The notes beneath the pieces are model-generated. The model made no database searches and had not been told where the DNA came from. It saw only the letters and a program-made list of their open reading frames with translations. A DNA stretch of 64,000 nucleotides from Haliclystus octoradiatus (lineage: Eukaryota; Cnidaria; Staurozoa; Stauromedusae; Haliclystidae), in the NCBI GenBank assembly GCA_916610825.1, contig OU744454.1, forward strand, positions 2,648,501 through 2,712,500. Direction: 5' to 3'. Made by a program: the position numbers and the translations under genes. Within the stretch, counting starts at the first letter, position 1, and the number at the start of each line of letters is the position of its first letter. Positions 34,757 to 53,800 of the stretch are shown one piece after another.

Positions 34757-34995
34757 TTAATAAAAGGAGTCAAAGACTACACATTCATAATTGTTACTAA
34801 ATTAGTTTCATTCTTACGCAATCATCAGACAAATAAACTAAATTAGTTTATTTTTTATTTAGTCTATGATTTGTCTGATGATTGCGTAAGCATGAAACTA
34901 TTAGTAACAATTATGAATGTGTAGTCTTTGACTCCTTTTATTATATTTAGCTCTGTCAAATGATATCGAGCACTATTTTTTGCTATTAGATAATA
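34757..34995. ncRNA. Inverted dimer with two near-intact hammerhead-like cores (copy F)
   Basis: Arms of about 68 bp (from 34766, starting GGAGTCAAAGACTACACA) are almost identical. Plus core: CTGATGA (34875-34881), stem II TTGCGTAAGCAT, GAAA (34894-34897). Stem III is ACT/AGT around ATT, and GTA ends at 34906. TTGT before the core pairs with ACAA after the cleavage site. Minus core: CTGATGA (34828-34822), GAAACTA, then TAGTA and ACAA, with one stem II mismatch. The tail on the right has AGCTCTG, GAGCACT and TGCTATTAGATAATAT. Confidence 0.65.
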
Positions 34996-36719
34996 TCTAG
35001 TATATTTAAATTTATAGATACTGTGTAAATGGTTTTATTTTAATAAAATTTATTATCTGTATAGGATTTTTAAAAATTGAATATTTAAATTTATTGAAAC
35101 AATTTCATATAATTTTTTCTGGCACGCACGTTTGCAACGTTAAATAATTTGATAAGTAATATTATAATATAGATGATACTTGTAAACAATAACACATTAA
35201 CATATTCAAGATTTATAACAATGAAAATCAAATATTATTCTAACTTGTCATTTCTTGAAATTAAATTCTCTGATCACAAGACATTTATTCATATAGATCT
35301 AGTGAATATATTCCGTACTTTTATCCTCTATTATGGCCCACGATGTAACCTCAACAGATAATTCTGAAGAAAAATGTATTAGGACTCTACATGGCTAAAC
35401 CTTTTATCACACACAGTAAACAACGTTGTAAAATAAAATTAAGCGCTATCTCAACTCACTACCGACAACAAAACCATGAAAATGTCATAAATGTGTTATG
35501 AAAACACTTTGAAAATGTAAAAATAACTGAAAACCACAATTTTTTTAAGCCATGAAAATGTTTGAAAACCATGAAAACATCCATATTCATGATCTTAAAA
35601 TGTGAAAATGTCATGAAAACGCAATGAAATTTCACGCTTTATATCATTTTGGTGTCAGTAGTGACTGATGTTAGATAAAATGTTATCATTACTATTATAT
35701 ACACAGTCATATAGAACTTACAATTATATTATTTCCAAAGCAGGATTTTTTTTAGGAGTAAGGGATGTGCGGGGATTAATTAATATAAAGAGAGAATTAT
35801 AAAAACAAAACATATAACTTTTTTACAATTGAATGTTTTGATAGGTTGTACTTCCACTAACCAACTCATTTAAAGGGTGTGTATATTTAAAAATGCTTAA
35901 AATGCGTTCTGCAGATTTTTTAGGTTCTGATTCGATGAATTACAGCAAGATTGGCATTTTTGATTGATAAATTTTGTGAATTCATCATCATACATCATTA
36001 TCATCATCATCATTTATTCAGAAAACCTTCAAGTTTACATCAAACTTGTTTTCAAAGGACTGATCGATTGAAAAAGTCGACTGCTGTAATGCTGTCGAAA
36101 CTAAATGTATAATATTATTTCAAATTATAAGTATTTGCCCCATCAAATTGTCAAATAGCTGATAAATATACGCTCACTTTTAAATAGAATTTATGATATA
36201 GGGCTTTTTCACGTCGGTCATATTGGTTTTCCTTAACACAATATCCTATAGGACCAGTCTTTCCACAATACACTACCAGGTTTATCAATATTTTTTTTAA
36301 TAAATCTCAATGGACTCATTAGGGACCTGAGAAAAAGCTCTATTGTCACGGGTTTGATCGAGGGAGAATACAGTAATACGAAACCCAGGGTAAAACATCG
36401 TGGGGAAATGGCGCCAAAGTTGACCACGTTTTGGCGTTTGAAAAACTAAATCAGTACAAATACTGTATGCGGTATACTTCAGATGATTACAATATTCAAA
36501 GATGGTTATAAAGTTTTGCATGTACAATAACATATTTAACATATTATCAAACATGATGACTGTAAAATTAATGATTTATGGTAATAATTCATTCATAATT
36601 TAGATATATACATTCAATGCATGATGCTGTATAAAGAATTCAAATGAGAAAGACTCACAAACATCTAGTTGCTGTTGTAGATTGATGTGATAAGGATATG
36701 AGGCTGTTTCAATAGGACA

Positions 36720-43962
<7,243 letters not shown>

Positions 43963-44821
43963 GATTTATTTTCTATAAAAAAAATAAGTCTGTAAGATCT
44001 TTCCAATTCACTTGGAAGGTCTTGAAATTTAGCGGCTAGTCAATGTTGACATTTTGACTTCTTCGAGATCTTCAACTTGTGGGATTTTTTAAAAATAATG
44101 CGGCCTGCTTCTTTGGCCTCCTTTTTCAAATCAAACAAGATATACGATCATCATAATACAGATACGGATTTTATCTAGATTGAATATAATTATCTGTATA
44201 CATTCGGATTCCAATTACATTTAATTTCTATCTAAACTCAAGTCCCTTAAAATATAGAGGCAACATGGGTATAATGGACAGCTGTTTTTCAAATCAAATT
44301 CCATTGTTACTCCGAGCAGCATCAACATTCGATTAAGTTCTCAAAGAAGTTGATGATAAATTATAGTTGTATCATTTGGCATGACGGCATCAAAGGTAAT
44401 ACCATAAAATTTATAATGAATTTTTTATCCTGGAGTATCATTATTTCTGGTAGTTTTTCAGAGGGTTTCACAATGTCACTGACTCACTTTCCCTGTCTCT
44501 CTGTCTCAGCAAGCTTTAGCAAGTAAACTGAAAGTGTAATAATTAGCACACCCGAGGACATATATAGCGTCTATTGGGAGATTTAAATCATTCATTGCAA
44601 CTGCGCCGACAGTTTCATACACACAATATTTCTTGTATCAATGGATATATATGATAGACTCAAAAGAAAAAACGTTGTGTGGAATGACAAATACATATAT
44701 ATTTTTTTATTGTCATATTCCAAACAATAGATGACATTGAAATTTATTTACAAAATGATTTATCAACGGTATTCTAATTATCTAAGCACATTGAAACCAT
44801 TAACTTGTCACATAATATTTA
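43963..44821. other. Intergenic gap between NDUFS2 and TRAPPC4
   Basis: Holds the NDUFS2 3' UTR, with a minus-strand AATAAA signal at 44711-44706 about 110 nt after the stop. It also holds the TRAPPC4 promoter region and the inverted partial copy of TRAPPC4 exon 1 and intron 1 at about 44280-44525. Confidence 0.6.
44280..44525 (+). pseudogene. Inverted partial duplicate of TRAPPC4 exon 1 plus intron 1 start
   Basis: On the plus strand GTTCTCAAAGAAGTTGATGA, then GTTGTATCATTTGG and ATCAAAGGTAATA, reproduce the end of TRAPPC4 exon 1 with its donor, which is on the minus strand at 43779. Similarity continues into intron 1 sequence: TATCATTATTTCTGGTAG against TATCACTATTGTTTGTAG, then CTCTCTGTCTCAGCAAGCTT. 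The reading frame is broken by small indels (an extra TAT after AAATTA, and GGTGAACATGACGG shortened to GGCATGACGG). Confidence 0.75.
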
Positions 44822-47800
44822 TCAACGATCAATTTCTCCAAAAACAACATCTTGCGTACCTAGGAAATTAAAAATAATAAAATGTTTCAAAATATTATCT
44901 CAAACTGTATTATGTGAAATGTGTATATGCATGTATGTACACCAGCTCTATATTATTCATGAATTCACAAAAGTACTCAAAGCCACTAGAAGCTACAGTT
45001 TAACTAGATTAGTGTTGTCTTATTTGCCATGAACAGCAGTAAATAACCAATCAACCATATTAAACCTGGATATAACTTGAATCAACATTGGAAAAGTAAT
45101 CCAGCTTAGTGTATTCAAAACTGTTTCCCAAATGGCTTAAATTTTTAAATCCAGTCATTATGTACGGTATAAACGTGGCTTAAGATTCAATGAGGCATTT
45201 GAATTTCAAAGGTTAAAAAGGCAAGTCACTGCTTGACTCCACAATATTTTTTGCTTTTTAAGAGACCTTCCCAAGTTTATATTGTCTGTTTGTCTATAAT
45301 ACTACAGGCATAATCCTTAATAGGGATATAATCCTTGATGCTACTAAAAAAAGTCGACTGTGATATATATCGACTGAAAAGATTGTGTTTGGGCGAAAAC
45401 AGCATGATATAAACGTGGCTTAAGATTCAATGAGGCATTTGAATTTCAAAGGTTAAAAAGGCAAGTCACTGCTTGACTCTACAATATTTTTGCCTTTTAA
45501 GAAACCTTCCCAAGTTTATACTGTTTGTTTGTCTATAATACTACAGGCATAATCCTTAATAGGGATATAATCCTTGATGCTACTAAAAAAAGTCGACTGC
45601 GATGTATATCGACTGAAAAATTGTGTTTGGGCGAAAACAGCATGATATAAACGTGGCTTAAGATTCAATGAGGCATTTGAATTTCAAAGGTTAAAAAGGC
45701 AAGTCACTGCTTGACTCTACAATATTTTTGCCTTTTAAGAAACCTTCCCAAGTTTATACTGTCTGTTTGTCTATAATACTACAGGCATAATCCTTAATAG
45801 GGATATAATCCTTGATGCTACTAAAAAAAGTCGACTGTGATGTATATCGACTGAAAAGATTGTGTTTGGGCGAAAACAGCATGATATAAACGTGGCTTAA
45901 GATTCAATGAGGCATTTGAATTTCAAAGGTTAAAAAGGCAAGTCACTGCTTGACTCCACAATATTTTTGCCTTTTAAGAAACCTTCCCAAGTTTATACTG
46001 TCTGTTTGTCTATAATACTACAGGCATAATCCTTAATAGGGATATAATCCTTGATGCTACTAAAAAAAGTCGACTGTGATGTATATCGACTGAAAAAATT
46101 GTGTTTGGGCGAAAACAGCATGATATAAACGTGGCTTAAGATTCAATGAGGCATTTGAATTTCAAAGGTTAAAAAGGCAAGTCACTGCTTGACTCTACAA
46201 TATTTTTGCCTTTTAAGAAACCTTCCCAAGTTTATACTGTCTGTTAGTCTATAATACTACAGGCATAATCCTTAATAGGGATATAATCCTTGATGCTACT
46301 AAAAAAAGTCGACTGTGATGTATATCGACTGAAAAAATTGTGTTTGGGCGAAAACAGCATGATATAAACGTGGCTTAAGATTCAATGAGGCATTTGAATT
46401 TCAAAGGTTAAAAAGGCAAGTCACTGCTTGACTCTACAATATTTTTGCCTTTTAAGAAACCTTCCCAAGTTTATACTGTCTGTTTGTCTATAATACTACA
46501 GGCATAATCCTTAATAGGGATATAATCCTTGATGCTACTAAAAAAAGTCGACTGTGATGTATATCGACTGAAAAGATTGTGTTTGGGCGAAAACAGCATG
46601 ATATAAACGTGGCTTAAGATTCAATGAGGCATTTGAATTTCAAAGGTTAAAAAGGCAAGTCACTGCTTGACTCCACAATATTTTTGCCTTTTAAGAAACC
46701 TTCCCAAGTTTATACTGTCTGTTTGTCTATAATACTACAGGCATAATCCTTAATAGGGATATAATCCTTGATGCTACTAAAAAAAGTCGACTGTGATGTA
46801 TATCGACTGAAAAAATTGTGTTTGGGCGAAAACAGCATGATATAAACGTGGCTTAAGATTCAATGAGGCATTTGAATTTCAAAGGTTAAAAAGGCAAGTC
46901 ACTGCTTGACTCTACAATATTTTTGCCTTTTAAGAAACCTTCCCAAGTTTATACTGTCTGTTTGTCTATAATACTACAGGCATAATCCTTAATAGGGATA
47001 TAATCCTTGATGCTACTAAAAAAAGTCGACTGTGATGTATATTGACTGAAAAAATTGTGTTTGGGCGAAAACAGCATGATATAAACGTGGCTTAAGATTC
47101 AATGAGGCATTTGAATTTCAAAGGTTAAAAAGGCAAGTCACTGCTTGACTCTACAATATTTTTGCCTTTTAAGAAACCTTCCCAAGTTTATACTGTCTGT
47201 TTGTCTATAATACTACAGGCATAATCCTTAATAGGGATATAATCCTTGATGCTACTAAAAAAAGTCGACTGTGATGTATATCGACTGAAAAAATTGTGTT
47301 TGGGCGAAAACAGCATGATATAAACGTGGCTTAAGATTCAATGAGGCATTTGAATTTCAAAGGTTAAAAAGGCAAGTCACTGCTTGACTCTACAATATTT
47401 TTGCCTTTTAAGAAACCTTCCCAAGTTTATACTGTCTGTTTGTCTATAATACTACAGGCATAATCCTTAATAGGGATATAATCCTTGATGCTACTAAAAA
47501 AAGTCGACTGTGATGTATATCGACTGAAAAGATTGTGTTTGGGCGAAAACAGCATGATATAAACGTGGCTTAAGATTCAATGAGGCATTTGAATTTCAAA
47601 GGTTAAAAAGGCAAGTCACTGCTTGACTCCACAATATTTTTGCCTTTTAAGAAACCTTCCCAAGTTTATACTGTCTGTTTGTCTATAATACTACAGGCAT
47701 AATCCTTAATAGGGATATAATCCTTGATGCTACTAAAAAAAGTCGACTGTGATATATATCGACTGAAAAATTGGGTTTGGGCGAAAACAGCATGAAATAG

Positions 47801-50800
47801 CAATATCAAAGTAGTAGTTGTGATAGTCTCATATTTGTATTGATTAGCCTCATTTTCATGTAATTAGATTCAATATGGTTAATAATCAGCCTTGTATGAC
47901 GTAATTTAGTTTGTATTTAAATAGTTTGTTTTGTAATTTATAAGTTAGTGTGTTGTTGGAAGGCGTTGTGAGTTCATCAGCTCTATGAACCAAGCCCTAA
48001 ATTAATTGTACTTGATTGCATTCAAGATACTCTTTTTGCAAATCGACTAATAGAACCAACGGCATTACTCAACATGATACATTCCTCATTTTGGCCAGAA
48101 AAAATTGATTGATGATAGTTTGAGGCCGATCCGATAAGAAATAACAGATAAATCTATGTTTTTAAAAAATCTATTTCTGCCACAAATTTATCTATTTTCG
48201 TGGCATAAATATTCAAACTTTTCAATATTCAATCTTATTTTTAATTTGTTTTTAACAAATTTGATAACATTTTCCCCTTTCTGTATTCTATAGTTTGCTT
48301 TCTGGATTTTTGGGGTGATTCGATCATGTAAAAATGATTCTTTTATTTGAGGAAAGTATTTTTATAATTATACGGTAAAAGAAGATGTAAAATTTCATTC
48401 ATCTATTCAAAGTGAAGAAAACAAATTATTTTTCCTTCAAATTAGAACCTTGGATATAATTATTTCATATTTTATTGAATTTTTAAATCTTTTGGTGGGG
48501 AATGCGCAGTATCATAATCCCCTGTTTTATCAAACCCCGGTACTGGGGCTAGGCAATAAAACAGAATTATGACTTACCAATAATAGCAACAACATCAGCC
48601 AACATGTGTCCTTTACTCATTAAATCAAGAGCAGCCTATCATGAATTAGAATAACAAATAAAATTTGAAGTAAACCGAATTTAGAGGATTCCTTCGCACT
48701 TGCTGTATCTGTATCTGTATACGAATGTTGGGAGATACAAAAAAAATGTTGAAAGCACGAGCCTCAGAGACTCCTGTTTTCAGCACTTCATGGGATATGG
48801 TTCATATAGTAGATATAGCTGGAAATATAGGTAATTTTCTCACTTCATTGAGCCAAATTCCATGAAAATTTAGTACAGGTAAAAAAACAATATATTTTTA
48901 AGAACACATGTGGAAAGCCAGTTTTTACCTCCCCGAAGACCCCTCCACTATCAAAACAAGAGGGAAAACAACATGTATTCCGAATATGGATTATGAATGT
49001 TTCACTTGAACACTAAAATAGATTGCATAGAATGCTTGCTTACCAAATGAAAGAGGCCAGGTGGACGTATTCTACAGCGATATGGTTTAGTTGAACCATC
49101 AGATACCAGATATACAGCTAGTTCACCCTGATAGTAAAAGTTAATAAAACGAAATCAGATTAAGTAATGCATTCTTGATAATACTGAACTTTATCCAGGT
49201 TAGAAATATCCACATATTCGTGATTGGCAGCCTTGATAATTGATTATGTTGTTGTTGTTGTGCGGCCTTGGTGTAGTGGCTAGGGTGTTGGACCACGGCC
49301 TGTAGGGTCTCGGGTTCAATCCCTGTCCGAAGCACTATAGGTTGGCGTCAGGAAGGGCATACGGCTATTAAACGCACACAAGCTTCAAAATACTAACAAA
49401 TTAACCAACCACCCCGGTGAATAAAAGCTGTAAGCTTACCCGGTTCGTGGAAAAATGATAAATCCAACAAAACAAAAAAGTTATCGGCACAATTATTGCT
49501 ATGAAACAGTCATGAACAGTACATGAAAAGTTCATGAAAATGTCCCTGAAAAATAGGCCATTTGTTATTCATGAACCTTTTACCATGAAAGTTCAGTGAA
49601 TTTCACTGAAGAAGCTACCGAAGGGCAGCGAAAATATTTTGATATAAATTTAAATATATATTATCTAATCACACTGTTGTTATAGTCGTTGCGTGTTATT
49701 TAGAAATGATTACCAAATTACCCAACTACAGTTTATCATACAAAACACAAAATCATATAAAAGTTTAAATAAATCAATTAAGTCATTTCAGTGAACTGTT
49801 CCTGAAAAGTAGGCCATTTGTTATTCATGAACATTTTACCATGAACAGTTCACAATGTGTCTGTAAGTTGTTCCTGAAAAGTAGGCCATTTGGTGTTCAT
49901 GAAATATAGGTCATTTGACCTTTATGAAATGTTTTCTATTTATTATGAACTGTTCATAAAAGGTTTTTAGGCAAGATAATTATTATCCTCAGCGGATATC
50001 TTTCCATAACAATGCATGCTAGAATTACATGCATTTTTCTCTGTGTGTTCATTTTAATCAACAAGAATCGCTCACATTTATATTGTAAATTATGTTTTCA
50101 ATCCTTAAAAAAATGTTGGATAACCTGCTTATACTTCTACACAATGGAAGCTTACCTTTGGAGCTTCAATAGCAGCATACGTACTACCAGGCGGTACTTG
50201 ATACCCTTCTGTGTATAATTTAAAATGATGAATTAACGACTCCATCGAATCCTAAATAAGAATATCATTACAGTATTAAAATTAAATAATTTTGTAAATA
50301 TTAATATCGACTTGAGAATGGCAATAGATTGAAACCGAAACGTTGTTAATAGTGTTTATGTATTGAATTAGATTATAAAACCCTCTATAGTGATCAATAG
50401 GAATCCTCAACAAATGAGCAGAATATAATTAACACAATCTAATGTGTTTGTTTATTCAAAATCTGATTCCAGGAAACAGTGCAGTTCCTAGAAAAAAGTT
50501 TAGCCTTTTGGAATCCTAGAACATAGTGAAACCAGTATATAACAGCCAGCTATGAGAGGTAGATAAATTGACTACTATAGACAGGTGGCCTTTATATACA
50601 GGTAGATTCAATAGAAACTACTATTTTAGAAATGGTAAGAATGACCGCTAGGCAATTTCATCAGATGTGAAACCACAAAATTTTGTCATGTCAAGTGTCA
50701 TAAGTAAAGCATGGTATCCAGACAAAATTTAACTGTTTTCCTTACAATTGATACTTTTACTATCATAATATGAATGTTTTATTAATATTATAAATTTTAT

Positions 50801-53800
50801 TTAAGAGAAAACGATGTTTTCTAGAGCGTGTCAAGGTGGTCGTTTGAAAATTTCTGAGAATCATAGCAATCTAATATTCCAAATTTCGCAATTTTGATCG
50901 GGTTATTCAACTATAAAAATATCAAAATCAATTTAATACGGCCTGCTATGTAGAATTGAATTAATAAAGTTTGAATTACGAGTGTATTTTACCTCAAAAT
51001 TACATTTTTGTTACGATCCTCTCGAAGAGCTTCATGCAACAGCGAAAGAGTCAAGAAAGTTTTGTTTAGTCCACAGCGTGACGCTTGATTGAAAAATCCT
51101 TTCATATCCAACTTAGTTGGCTACTAATTAGCATTTTTGGCCGGAAATATTGGCCTTCTAGATATCCTTGTGCTTTAAATCGATGTTATTGACTCATAGA
51201 AAATTAGTTACGGCCTTTTACGATGCGAGTGCAAGGGTCGGCATTTCAAAGCAAATACCGCAAGGGTCACAAAAACAAAGAAGCCGCAGTGTCGCACGCT
51301 CGCATGTCCGCTAAAATTGGACAAATCACATCACACGCTAATTCTGTTGTCGCTGTTGTTGAGATTAGCAGGCATGTTTTCGATTTTGTCACTTTCGAAG
51401 GAGAAAAGATTTTTCAATTATCCTCGTTGTTTAGATTAAATGCTGTTTTTGTGGCAAAGTTTGAATAAATACTACAACCATTTTACATTACCACATGGCT
51501 ATTTATTACAATTGCGTTGAGAAAAATTTTCATAACAGCGTATTATTTGTGTTTTTGAAGAAAACGTATAGGTCAGTCACAAATGCTTTCGGGACTTGTG
51601 GGAGAGTCACAAATCGTAGAAGGGTCAGTCACAAAACATATTGGTTTATTGTTGTGAATTGTTTGAGAATTTTAAGTCAACTTGATTATACATTTACATT
51701 TATATCTTGAAAGAATTTGAATGCAATGATTTCGTTTTAATTTGTGATAAGACTACACAAAGTTTTACAAACATGCTAGTTGCGTAGGTCAGTCACAATG
51801 GAATTGCCCTGCTATAGACAGGTGGCCAATGTATAGAGGTGACCGTAATAACAGGTTTGACTGTATAACAAAGATGTTTGACTGTGTATGTCTGTTTGAC
51901 GTTAGAATTATTAATTTACCTTCATTTCTGAGCGTTTTGGTGGGGATATTTTATTGTCGTCAACTTTGATGTCACCTTTTGGCATTTGATTGAGGCACTG
52001 TTGATAAGAAATAATGAAATATCATAATGCGATATATGCCTAACTGCTTTGACTAACTGCCATCCTGTACAATTTAACGTACACAGCCCTGTATGTCAAG
52101 ACTGAACTGAGATGTTGGATAAGAAATGAAAACAGCAATAATCTGATTGGTTTAGAGTTTAACACCAAATCACATCACGAATGAGAATTTCAAATTTCAT
52201 CAGGAGTTTTCAGAAACATCTCATGAGCAAGAAAGTCATGTAAATGATTGTAAAGTTTTGCAATTTATAATACAAAGCAATTGATATGAGCTATTGATAT
52301 TTGGCACACAAGAGTCACTTCAGGAGAAAACTCTAAGGCAAAATCACTCGCTGCGGCGGCTCGTGATTTTCTGATGCATTCTCGTTTCCTCCTTACATGA
52401 AAAATTGCTTAATAATTACATAGATTTGTACCTGGATTATGATATGCACACTTTGTCGCATTTCTTCAACGCGGCATAAATATCTGTAAAATAAGTTTAC
52501 AAAAAATGATTACAAGAATAGAGTTGAACAATTTTGAAAATTCTAAGTTGTGGTAAGTCTTGATAAATCATACTGAGATAGTGAATAATAATTATAATAA
52601 TGATTACTGTAAAGCAGAAAATTAAATTATCTTTTAGCTTTAATCATACTTGTTAAATTTTGTCAATCCAACTCCATCAAAGCAAAACTATTTGATTTAT
52701 TTGTCTTAAAAGTCAACATTTAATAAACTGTAAATTTCATCAGGTAAATATGAGGTTGATTATTTTTGTACCTTTACTTAAAAATAGCTGAACAAAAAAA
52801 CTGTAACAAATGTAGCCGAAACAATGTTCTTAAGAAAAATCCACTGTTGCCACTGACGTTTGTGATTTAATTGAGCAACATGCCAAGAACATAACTAGAA
52901 TGAGATTTACCTGTCATAGCAATCACCATGTTTACCAACGGGAATTTCAAAGTCATATTTTTCATAACCATCGTAAGGTTGTGATTTACGTAAGTCCCAC
53001 TTTACACCACTTCCTCTAAGCATCACACCCCTGTAATAAAATGCATTTAAGACATTTAACGCTTTCAAAAGTCTATCAATCAAGAAACTGAAATAATATG
53101 TTCCTCCTGAAACTTACGTGAACCCATAATCCAAAGCCTCGTCTTTTGTAACAACACCAATATCAACAAGACGTTGTTTCCAAATTCTATTATTTGTTAA
53201 CATCTAGAAGTTAACAAAAATCTGATTTTCAAAAAATTCACACCAACTTGAATACTTGACTAACTGTCATCTATGATGGATACGATAGAGGGTTTAGAAT
53301 TTAAAGGGGATTAACAGGATCTGACATAAGGGCCAAATTCCACAAAGCTAAAGAAAATTTGGAAGAAAATTGATACGTTAATTTATACTTATAAATGTGA
53401 AAGTCTGTTTTACGATTTTTTTCTTTCTTAAGTCTGTTTATGTAAGCTTATGTGAAAAAAGCTTTTAGCTTTGTCAAGTCATGAATAAATGATGATGATG
53501 ATGATGATGTATGTGCATGTCATGTGTGAGTGAGTGAGTGAGTGAGTGGTCCAGATTTTGGCTGTTTTCTCAGTCAGTTTTCAAGTAAGATATTTGAGTT
53601 ATATATCATTAGAACCACTGTTTTCCGGCTGTGTTTCAGATGGACTTCCATTATTTAATTTCGCTTTATGTTTCATATAATGAAAGAAAATATACTGTTT
53701 CAACTGTATTAATTATCTGTCATTCATTTGCAATATCAAATTTCATCGAATTCCTACAATACATCTGATATATAAATTAACGGATGACTCATGTCTAGTC

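Larger units (their letters stand above)
34270..36719. other. Intergenic region downstream of the second intact GPCR
   Basis: Contains hammerhead-like copies at 34369-34545 and 34757-34995 and a retrotransposon tail at 35993-36064. The rest is AT-rich. No gene seen. The region 36230-36719 is probably TRAPPC4 3' UTR or flank. Confidence 0.5.

Noticed and set aside
45171-47799. Regular array considered as CRISPR-like
   Set aside because: The repeat unit is 239 bp with no unique spacers, in a eukaryotic intron; it is a satellite.
51223-51468. 81-aa plus-strand ORF
   Set aside because: Lies in an NDUFS2 intron on the opposite strand, with no recognisable domain and repeat-like GGTCAGTCAC words nearby.
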